Both the position numbers and the translations under genes were made by a program. From the NCBI GenBank assembly GCA_900555215.1, contig USKR01000037.1, positions 1 through 8,340 on the forward strand: DNA of 8,340 bases, written 5' to 3'. The notes beneath the pieces are model-generated. The model was not told where the DNA came from, ran no database searches, and saw nothing but the letters and a program-made list of their open reading frames with translations. Shown piece after piece: positions 1 to 5,631 of the stretch (its first letter is position 1; each line of letters starts with the position of its first letter). The DNA comes from an uncultured Ruminococcus sp. (lineage in GTDB: Bacteria; Bacillota; Clostridia; Lachnospirales; Lachnospiraceae).

Positions 1-53
1 GTTTTTATGGAAGCATAATAACAGGTCCTTTTTTGAATTGTGCGTGAAAAGAA

Positions 54-83
54 CTGTACGCTGTATAAAGAATAGTGTACAAT
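54..83 (+). promoter_or_regulatory. weak sigma-A-like promoter candidate for the first lipoprotein
   Basis: The A/T-rich leader upstream of the first gene holds two -10-like boxes, TATAAA at 64-69 and TACAAT at 78-83. The best -35 for TACAAT is a poor match, CTGTAC at 54-59, with an 18-nt spacer. No hexamer pair is convincing, so this marks only where the promoter probably lies. The first 50 bases contain a T-run (29-34) that could be the tail of an upstream terminator, but the other arm of a hairpin is not in the window. Confidence 0.25.
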
Positions 84-122
84 TGTAAAAGATCATTAAT
101 TATGCATTGGAGATGGACAGCT

Positions 123-842
123 ATGAAAAAGAAAATGTTGATTCTGGCATTGGCGGCCGTGTTTTGTATATCCGGATGCGGGGGGAAGGATGAACCCGCG
201 GCGTCGACTACGGATGAAGTGGATCAGTATGCAGAGCAGATGGAAGACTCGGGAAAGCAGGGGCTTATCGCGCCCAGCGAAGCAGTTAAGAATTTACTGA
301 TAAAGACATGGAACGTAGATGGCGGGAATGATGTCTATAAAATGGAAGCGGACGGAACAGGCACGAAAAATGAAGATCCGTTTACATTTGAATGCGGGTT
401 TGACGAAGATAAGAATATCACGTTAGAGATCAAGCTGGACGGCTCTGAAGAGACGGAGCTGTATGCGCTCTCATCTGATGAAACAGGATATGGTTTTAAC
501 CTTGCGTCACTTAACGGAGGGAAGGATATCCGTCTTGTCCCGGCTGACCTTGAATTCCTTGATATGGGAGACGAGCGTGCGGCAGGGATCGTGGGCGAAT
601 GGAAAGACCCGAGTGGAAACAGGTATGTATTTGAGAAGGATAATAAGGTAACGATCAAAGGCTCCGACAATGATACAGAAGGGACATACAGCGCAGTACA
701 GGATGCGGACGGCACTCTTCTGCTGAAACTCGTAGTGCCCGGGGGATCACTGGAGTTTGCGTATACGCTGAATGAAGACAATAGTCAGATCGAGCTGTGC
801 AGCCCGGGGACGGATGTGGTGCATGTGTGGACCAAGGGATAG
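123..842 (+). CDS. lipoprotein with tandem lipocalin-like beta domains (hypothetical)
   Basis: This encodes a 239-residue secreted lipoprotein of unknown function. The start at ATG 123 is preferred over an in-frame GTG at 75. It has a GGAG at 109-112 about ten bases upstream and immediately begins a signal peptide: KKK followed by a hydrophobic stretch (residues 5-15) and a lipobox ISGC with the lipidated cysteine at residue 19. After a short acidic, low-complexity linker (about 20-50), two similar beta-rich modules follow. One starts near KTWNVDGGNDVYKMEADGTG and the other near GEWKDPSGNRYVFEKD. The pattern 'G-x-W ... Y-x-F/M-x-x-D/G ... G-T-Y' recalls small lipocalin-like domains such as DUF5640 found in clostridial lipoproteins, but the assignment is by eye. 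It stands alone as a transcription unit, closed by the terminator at 876-903. Confidence is high that it is a lipoprotein and low for any ligand. Confidence 0.88.
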   Translation: MKKKMLILALAAVFCISGCGGKDEPAASTTDEVDQYAEQMEDSGKQGLIAPSEAVKNLLIKTWNVDGGNDVYKMEADGTGTKNEDPFTFECGFDEDKNITLEIKLDGSEETELYALSSDETGYGFNLASLNGGKDIRLVPADLEFLDMGDERAAGIVGEWKDPSGNRYVFEKDNKVTIKGSDNDTEGTYSAVQDADGTLLLKLVVPGGSLEFAYTLNEDNSQIELCSPGTDVVHVWTKG

Positions 843-875
843 GCGGTAAATAAACAGTGTGAAATCAAAAAATAG

Positions 876-903
876 AAAGGCGGTCGGAAGACTGCCTTTT
901 TTT
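876..903 (+). terminator. strong intrinsic terminator after the first lipoprotein gene
   Basis: AAAGGCGGTC (876-885) pairs with GACTGCCTTT (890-899) over ten pairs including one G-U, closed by a GGAA tetraloop of the GNRA type. The run of seven T starts at 897 inside the stem's descending arm. It lies 34 bases past the stop codon of the preceding gene and separates that gene from the DUF3810/sigma-factor unit. An A-run before the stem (867-872) gives only weak support for action in the other direction. Confidence 0.93.
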
Positions 904-939
904 GGAAATATAGAAAATCTGGGAAACTCAGCCTTCACA

Positions 940-968
940 TTGCCCGTCTGCCGGAAAAACAGTATAAT
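940..968 (+). promoter_or_regulatory. sigma-A promoter for the DUF3810 / ECF sigma operon
   Basis: A perfect TATAAT -10 box at 963-968 has TTGCCC at 940-945 upstream at the ideal 17-nt spacing. It follows the terminator at 876-903 and precedes the DUF3810 gene, so it fits as the housekeeping promoter of this unit. Transcription would begin near 975, giving a leader of about 75 bases. Confidence 0.7.
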
Positions 969-991
969 GAATGTAATTCTTTACGGTCATA

Positions 992-1010
992 CAGACGGAG
1001 GGGGCGTCTG
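992..1010 (+). other. small hairpin in the DUF3810 leader
   Basis: CAGACG (992-997) pairs with CGTCTG (1005-1010) around a G-rich seven-base loop. It lies inside the predicted leader, about 40 bases before the start codon and clear of the ribosome binding site. There is no T-run, so it is not a terminator. A role in mRNA stability or protein binding is possible, but a 6-bp stem may be chance. Confidence 0.3.
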
Positions 1011-1051
1011 CATAGAAAAGGCACGAAGACAGAAGCAGGAAGGTACAGCAG

Positions 1052-2065
1052 ATGAAGATACGTTCTAATGGAAAAAAAGCGGCAGCTCCGGGGTCCGCTT
1101 CGCAGAGGAGATTGAAATGCAGACTGGCAGCGGCAGTGCTTCTTCTCGCCATCAGCGCGGCGCTGATGGCGCTTGCGGCGAAGCAGCCGGGGTTTGCCGA
1201 ATGGTATTCTGAGAATGTATATTCTCTGTTTGTGAACAGCCTGGGCCGGCTGTGGGGGCTGTTTCCCTTTTCCGTATCAGAGATGGCACTTTATATACTG
1301 GCAGCTGTGTTTCTCCTGTCCCTGGCAGCAGCGGTCAGAAAAGGGATCCATGGCGCAGTACCCTGGCTGTCCTGTATTCTTTTGGCGGCAGGTATCCTGG
1401 CATTTCTTTACACCATATGCTGTGGGATCAATTATCACAGAAAATCCTTTTCCGAAGAGGAGGGGATCATTACTTACAGATACACGGCACAGGACCTGAA
1501 GGAGGTCTGTCTGTGGCTGACTGAGGAAGTGAATACGATTTCCGGAGAGGTTGACCGTGACAGCAGCGGCGTGATGACTTTGGAAGCCCCGGAAGGAGAA
1601 GGGGCTGTGGAGGCGATGTATGCGCTGGCAGAGAATTTTCCTGCATTAGAGGGTTACTATCCTCAGCCAAAGAAGCTGCTGCTATCAGAGATTCTCTCTT
1701 ATCAGGGATTGACCGGAATATATTCACCGTTTACAGTGGAAGCAAATTTCATTGCATTTCTTGCCTGTATAGAGTCAGAGCGGACTGATTTCCGGTACAG
1801 CGGATATCTGTCGGGATGGGTGTACTGCATGAATGCGCTGTACCGGACGGATCATGAGGCATGGCAGGAGGTGAGGCAGCTCCTTGAAGGGGAAGTGGAA
1901 CCTGACTTGGAGGCGAACAGTACCTTTTGGGACGCATATGAGGGCCGGATATCTGAGACAGCAGACAAGATCAATGATACATATCTTAAGGCCAACGGGC
2001 AGGCAGACGGAGTGCAGAGTTACAGCAGGATGGTGGATCTGATCGTGGCATATTTTGAAAAATGA
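1052..2065 (+). CDS. DUF3810-family membrane protein, apparently lacking its HExxH segment
   Basis: This 337-residue membrane protein is recognisable as DUF3810 (to my knowledge placed in the Peptidase MA / zincin clan). Family-like features are the FPFSVSE region (71-77), GINYHRKSF, LTGIYSPFT (220-228), ANFIAFLAC (231-239), FRYSGYL, and an ending INDTYLKANGQADGVQSY. Three membrane segments lie at about 24-43, 75-95 and 103-124, followed by a large soluble domain. The start at ATG 1052 follows AGGAAGG (1037-1043) by eight bases. In relatives as I recall them, about 30 residues with a CHELSH-type metal motif lie between PFTVEAN and the second EANFIAFLAC. Here the two are fused as PFTVEANFIAFLAC, so the catalytic motif is absent while the frame is kept. 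The gene is probably degenerate or non-catalytic. It heads the transcript leading into the sigma factor, whose predicted ATG lies 44 bases beyond its stop. The family's substrate is unknown. Confidence 0.88.
   Translation: MKIRSNGKKAAAPGSASQRRLKCRLAAAVLLLAISAALMALAAKQPGFAEWYSENVYSLFVNSLGRLWGLFPFSVSEMALYILAAVFLLSLAAAVRKGIHGAVPWLSCILLAAGILAFLYTICCGINYHRKSFSEEEGIITYRYTAQDLKEVCLWLTEEVNTISGEVDRDSSGVMTLEAPEGEGAVEAMYALAENFPALEGYYPQPKKLLLSEILSYQGLTGIYSPFTVEANFIAFLACIESERTDFRYSGYLSGWVYCMNALYRTDHEAWQEVRQLLEGEVEPDLEANSTFWDAYEGRISETADKINDTYLKANGQADGVQSYSRMVDLIVAYFEK
1147..1171. repeat. perfect inverted repeat within the DUF3810 coding sequence
   Basis: CGCCATCAGCGC (1147-1158) and GCGCTGATGGCG (1160-1171) are exact reverse complements around a single central G. 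As RNA this would form an 11-bp GC-rich stem with a three-base loop. It encodes part of the first transmembrane helix (Leu/Ala-rich) and has no following T-run. Confidence 0.75.
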
Positions 2066-2075
2066 GAGAAGAAAG

Positions 2076-2105
2076 TGTAACCCGCAGGCAGGGGCAAAGG
2101 TATTA
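2076..2105 (+). promoter_or_regulatory. candidate ECF-sigma-dependent promoter before the sigma gene
   Basis: TGTAAC at 2076-2081 is followed after exactly 17 bases by GGTA at 2099-2102, extended as GGTATTA. The -35 resembles the AAC-centred box of Firmicute ECF promoters (sigma-X/sigma-W type), and GGTA is one base from CGTA. The same arrangement occurs at 3126-3155. ECF sigma genes are commonly autoregulated, which fits. A difficulty is that transcription would start at about 2109, on the start codon itself, giving a leaderless message, and the GGTA box overlaps the apparent ribosome binding site AAAGG. Confidence 0.4.
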
Positions 2106-2108
2106 CTT

Positions 2109-2630
2109 ATGAGAGAACGAGTGAAAAGCAGACAGAAACAGATAGATGTAGAAGAGGCGCTTCAGACTTATGGAGACATGGTCTACCGTCTTGCACTGGT
2201 CCAGATGAAGAACAGAAGCGAGGCAGAAGACGTGTTTCAGGAAGTGTTTTTACGGCTCGTCAGATACAGGGACAGGATACAGGGGGAAGCCCATCTGAAA
2301 CCGTGGCTCCTGCGGGTGACGATCAACTGCTGCCGCAAGCAGTTTGACAGCGCGTACAGGAAATATACCGTGCACACGGAACAGGAGATGGCAGCGGAAG
2401 AGACTTATGAAATGGAACTGCCCGGAAATCCTGTATATGACGCTGTGGCCAGCCTGCCGGATGATTACAGGAGCACAGTGCATTTATTCTATTATGAACA
2501 ATATTCTGTCCGGGAGATTTCAGAAATCATGGATATTTCGGAATCAGCGGTAAAGACCCGCCTGTCCAGGGCAAGGGGAATGTTGAAGGAAAAGCTGAAA
2601 GGAGAGTTTGCCAATGGTAGAACAATATAG
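2109..2630 (+). CDS. ECF-family RNA polymerase sigma-70 factor
   Basis: This 173-residue protein has the two-domain plan of extracytoplasmic-function sigma factors. Region 2 spans about 17-80, with YGDMVYRLALVQMKN, SEAEDVFQEVFLRL and KPWLLRVTINCCRK. Region 4 spans about 110-163, with SLPDDYRSTVHLFYYEQYS followed by the helix-turn-helix REISEIMDISESAVKTRLSRAR. There is no region 3 or C-terminal extension. Its job would be to direct core polymerase to a small regulon when freed from its partner. ATG 2109 is chosen over the in-frame TTG at 2055 because AAAGG (2096-2100) lies eight bases upstream and because the TTG would add a basic tail overlapping the DUF3810 gene. The anti-sigma-like gene overlaps its end by 17 bases, as expected for coupled translation of a sigma/anti-sigma pair. 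Confidence 0.96.
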   Translation: MRERVKSRQKQIDVEEALQTYGDMVYRLALVQMKNRSEAEDVFQEVFLRLVRYRDRIQGEAHLKPWLLRVTINCCRKQFDSAYRKYTVHTEQEMAAEETYEMELPGNPVYDAVASLPDDYRSTVHLFYYEQYSVREISEIMDISESAVKTRLSRARGMLKEKLKGEFANGRTI

Positions 2631-3111
2631 AAAAGCAAACGACAGGATCCATGTGCCGGAGGAACTGATGCAGCGGACAAAGGAGGCAGTCAGACAAGAA
2701 GAAAAAAAACAGAAGGTTCGGACGATACAGAGATACATCGTTCTGGCAGCGTGTTTCTGTCTGGTCTGTCTCGGAGTGTGGAGATTTACGGGACGGGACC
2801 AGATCATTGTACAGGAGGTGGAGATCGTCCGGACCGAGATGTCGATAGGAATGAACTTAGGATCACATGATACCGGATCAGCCCGTGAAGGCAGCGCACT
2901 GCACACAGAAGCATATGATTCGCGGGATGATGTCCCGGCAGAAATGTGGGAGCTTAAACCCAGCCGGATCAGCGGGCAGGAGGTTTATATAGGAAGATCA
3001 GATGACGGCACGTGGCATGCTGCTTTTGAAAAAGACGGGACATATATTTATGCGACAGAGATAGGAATAGAAGAGGAAGAGTTTACTGCTCATCTAAAAC
3101 TTATCCTATAA
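2614..3111 (+). CDS. putative membrane anti-sigma factor paired with the ECF sigma
   Basis: This 165-residue protein starts at ATG 2614, nine bases after AAAGGAG (2598-2604). A TTG six bases earlier sits too close to that site. The N-terminal 35 residues are charged and helical (YRKANDRIHVPEELMQRTKE) and resemble the short cytoplasmic sigma-binding part of Firmicute anti-sigma proteins. One membrane helix follows at about 41-58. The remaining 100 residues would lie outside the cell and end in a small domain (EVYIGRSDDGTWHAAFEKDG) that recalls DUF4367-type sensor domains. There is no zinc-binding HxxxCxxC, so it is not a ZAS-type factor. The assignment rests mainly on overlap with the sigma gene plus single-pass topology. 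It would hold the sigma factor at the membrane until an envelope signal arrives. Confidence 0.75.
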   Translation: MVEQYRKANDRIHVPEELMQRTKEAVRQEEKKQKVRTIQRYIVLAACFCLVCLGVWRFTGRDQIIVQEVEIVRTEMSIGMNLGSHDTGSAREGSALHTEAYDSRDDVPAEMWELKPSRISGQEVYIGRSDDGTWHAAFEKDGTYIYATEIGIEEEEFTAHLKLIL

Positions 3112-3125
3112 ATATTTTCCTGCGA

Positions 3126-3155
3126 TGTAACCTTTCCGGTATGTCAGAGGTACTA
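3126..3155 (+). promoter_or_regulatory. candidate ECF-sigma-dependent promoter for the transglutaminase-like lipoprotein
   Basis: TGTAACCTTT begins at 3126, and GGTACTA begins at 3149, giving TGTAAC-N17-GGTA exactly as before the sigma gene. The TGTAAC-C-TTT block is close to the AAC-type -35 of Bacillus ECF promoters. Here the geometry is comfortable: transcription would start near 3160, leaving a leader of about 47 bases with the ribosome binding site GAGGAG at 3195-3200. It lies in the 95-base gap between the anti-sigma and lipoprotein genes, in which I see no terminator, so read-through is also possible. Confidence 0.5.
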
Positions 3156-3206
3156 TTATCAGAAAGAGGTAATTTTTGTCAGCATCTGGAAAAAGAGGAG
3201 ATGTAT

Positions 3207-5567
3207 ATGAACAAAAGGCATCAATATATGGGGATTGCGGCTTTTATGAGTGGGGTGCTCCTGCTCACAGCATGCAGCAGCATGGCGGACGCGGGAAGCG
3301 GCGAGGCTCTGATGGAAAGCAGCAAACTGGCAGAATCAATCCGCCAGAAATATGATGAAAAATATGAATATACAGAACCAATACGGGATGTTGCAAGAGA
3401 TGAAAAGCTGAAGCTTCAGATGGGCTTTGATATCAAGGGCGGACAGTTTACGGAGTATACTCAGATTGTAAATGTGTATAAGGATGCCGGGCTTACACAG
3501 CCGGCGGGTTCGCATTTTGAGTGGGATGAAGAGACACAGATTCTTTCCGTCACGCCTCCCAGATGGAATGCGGCAGGTATCAGCAGTATCGACCTGGATG
3601 AGAATGATCCCGGATACAGTCCGACTACGGCAGCCCTGTTTGAAAAAGGAGAACTGAAAGACTGGGGGAACCTGCCCCGGTATTACATGGTACAGTATGT
3701 TGATGCAGAGACAGGAGAAACTCTGGAAAAGCCGAAAGTGACAGTCTTTACAGTGGATCATGAAGTAAAGACAGCGCCCAGGGTAACTTTGAGGATCAAT
3801 GAGGAAGGGAAACCCGTATTCCGCTGGCAGAAGATCAAAGGGGCAGAACGGTATTATATTATGACTCTGACCTATTCAGAGGAGAGCGGATTTTCCGGCA
3901 ATGGTTTTGTGCGGGGAAGCACAGAAGAGACCGAATGGATACCGGATTCTACGGCACAGTTTATAACATATGCTGTATCCGAGGCAGACCGCAGCGAGCC
4001 CTATAATATAGAAAAATATGGAGAAGGCACTGAGGCGGTGCCAAGAGATTCGGAATATGATACCTATTACTGTGTCATTGCCGCATCAGAGGAAGGCACT
4101 TCAGCGATCAGCAATGTTTTCGATGTGAAGGATATCGCGAGAAAAATTCCGTATATGGAAGAGGTTAAGATGAGCCTTTCAGAAGAGGGTTCCAACTACG
4201 TGGAAAAGGTTGCGGATATGCCGTCTTACAAATGGGTGACCATGTGTGACGGAACACTGGTACAGAAGCTGATAGAATATGATTTTGACGCGGCGGACCA
4301 GACTACGGAGACGTGGGGCGAATACGAAAACGAAGACATGTCGGATCTCAGGCTTGTAGAGGTGGACATTGTCAAGGTGCCTTATGTAATAGAAGGTACG
4401 GATTTTACCGGGGTAGTTGTGGTAGAAAATTATGATCCGGATACATTGGAAGAAGATCTGGAGATGATCCGGGAACGTCAGGAGGAGCTGAAAAGCCGCG
4501 GCGGAGCCGTCACTCCGGAACTGTCAGATGAAACGGAAGCCGAAGGAGATGACGCAGAGCCGGCCGGACAGGGATCAGATGATTTTTCCGTTGAGTATAA
4601 GGTTACCGCCAACAGCGCGCTCAGCGAATATCTTGCGGTTAATATGATGAATGGAAAGCAGCGGATCTGCCTGGAAGACTTCCCGGAAAGCGCGGATTCA
4701 GCCTATCTCCTTGATGCATGGGAGGAAGCGGTATACCAGAATCCGCTGGTCCTGGGAGTGAAGAGCGCTTCGGTCCGTGAGGATGGCAGCGTGCTGGAAG
4801 TGGAATATGATACGAAGCCGGATGAGATCAGGCAGAAGCAGCAGGAGATCCGGTCAGAAGTTGAAAAAGTCGTAAAAGAGATTATCACAGACGGTATGAC
4901 AGAACTGGAAAAAGAACTCGCGATCAACCAGTATTTGTGCGATACAGCCGAATATGATATGGAAGCTCTTGAAAATGCTCAGGAAAATGATTTTGCAGAG
5001 GTTGACGAGGAGTTTAACGATGCCTTTACCCCCTATGGAGTGCTGCTTAATAAGACGGGGGTATGTTCCAGTTATGCCGGGGCATTTAAGCTTTTGGCAG
5101 AGGAAGCGGGGCTGGAATGTATTGTGGTAACGGGATATCTTGAAGGAGATCTTCCGCATGCATGGAATAAAGTGAAGATAGATGGCGCCTGGAATATTGT
5201 AGATACAACAAACAATGACAATGAACTGCTATTTAATGCTCTTTTAAATCTTCCGGATTATGCGGCGGAAAAAGTGCTTGTAGAGGACGAGCGCTATGTT
5301 CTCGATTCAATGACCGGTAATTACGGAGCAGAAACAGATGAAAAAGAGTATTACAGGATTAACGGAAGATTCTATACGCAGGACCAGATCATACAGCCTC
5401 TGGCGGATAATCTGGCTCAGAAGGGTACGGCAGTCCTGCGCACGGATTATACATTAAGTGACGATGAGTTCGCAGGCATACAGCGCAAAGTCAGCAGCCG
5501 GTGCGGTATAAAAGACCTGGAAGGTTATTACTGGATGGGAGTGATCTGCCTGACAGATGAAAATTGA
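3207..5567 (+). CDS. large lipoprotein with C-terminal transglutaminase-like domain
   Basis: This 786-residue surface lipoprotein starts at ATG 3207, six bases after GAGGAG. In-frame ATGs at 3141 and 3201 precede or crowd that site. The signal peptide ends in a lipobox LTAC with the lipidated cysteine at 23. A largely unrecognised beta-rich region follows and includes a fibronectin-III-like stretch at about 187-285 (PRVTLRINEEGKPVFRWQKI, then GAERYYI). An acidic linker at about 428-460 leads to a helical lead-in and a transglutaminase-like core at about 565-675. The papain-fold triad is visible: C620 in GVCSSYAGAFKLL, H651 in PHAWNKVKIDG and D666 in WNIVDTTNND. All three are intact, so an active cysteine peptidase or acyl-transferase is likely. 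Bacterial members of this superfamily act on proteins or wall peptides, and the substrate here is unknown. Position next to the sigma/anti-sigma pair and a shared promoter motif suggest it is a regulon target. Confidence 0.92.
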   Translation: MNKRHQYMGIAAFMSGVLLLTACSSMADAGSGEALMESSKLAESIRQKYDEKYEYTEPIRDVARDEKLKLQMGFDIKGGQFTEYTQIVNVYKDAGLTQPAGSHFEWDEETQILSVTPPRWNAAGISSIDLDENDPGYSPTTAALFEKGELKDWGNLPRYYMVQYVDAETGETLEKPKVTVFTVDHEVKTAPRVTLRINEEGKPVFRWQKIKGAERYYIMTLTYSEESGFSGNGFVRGSTEETEWIPDSTAQFITYAVSEADRSEPYNIEKYGEGTEAVPRDSEYDTYYCVIAASEEGTSAISNVFDVKDIARKIPYMEEVKMSLSEEGSNYVEKVADMPSYKWVTMCDGTLVQKLIEYDFDAADQTTETWGEYENEDMSDLRLVEVDIVKVPYVIEGTDFTGVVVVENYDPDTLEEDLEMIRERQEELKSRGGAVTPELSDETEAEGDDAEPAGQGSDDFSVEYKVTANSALSEYLAVNMMNGKQRICLEDFPESADSAYLLDAWEEAVYQNPLVLGVKSASVREDGSVLEVEYDTKPDEIRQKQQEIRSEVEKVVKEIITDGMTELEKELAINQYLCDTAEYDMEALENAQENDFAEVDEEFNDAFTPYGVLLNKTGVCSSYAGAFKLLAEEAGLECIVVTGYLEGDLPHAWNKVKIDGAWNIVDTTNNDNELLFNALLNLPDYAAEKVLVEDERYVLDSMTGNYGAETDEKEYYRINGRFYTQDQIIQPLADNLAQKGTAVLRTDYTLSDDEFAGIQRKVSSRCGIKDLEGYYWMGVICLTDEN

Positions 5568-5568
5568 A

Positions 5569-5602
5569 GACCTGATTTGTGAAAAACATGATACAATATA
5601 AT
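5569..5602 (+). promoter_or_regulatory. probable promoter of the second lipoprotein operon
   Basis: The 64-base gap after the transglutaminase-like gene is A/T-rich and holds overlapping -10 boxes TACAAT (5592-5597) and TATAAT (5597-5602). The only -35 at proper distance is weak: GACCTG at 5569-5574, 17 bases before TACAAT. A better TTGTGA at 5577-5582 is too close to either box. No terminator is visible in the gap, so part of the transcription may come from upstream. Confidence 0.45.
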
Positions 5603-5631
5603 AAATTTACAGAACTACGGAGGGAAAAGTT

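Noticed and set aside
335..781. 148-residue open frame on the - strand
   Set aside because: It is the serine-rich mirror of the first lipoprotein, with no recognisable domain.
2055..2108. Earlier TTG start for the sigma factor
   Set aside because: It adds an 18-residue tail overlapping the DUF3810 gene and is not found in typical ECF factors. ATG 2109 has the better-spaced binding site.
3146..3171. Two AGAGGTA words 19 bases apart before the lipoprotein gene
   Set aside because: This could look like a regulator's direct repeat, but the words are purine-rich, short and similar to ribosome-binding-type sequence. Two copies give no real support for an operator.
3141..3206. Earlier ATG start for the transglutaminase-like protein
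   Set aside because: It would place 22 charged residues before the signal peptide and put the strong GAGGAG binding site inside the gene. It also overlaps the candidate promoter.
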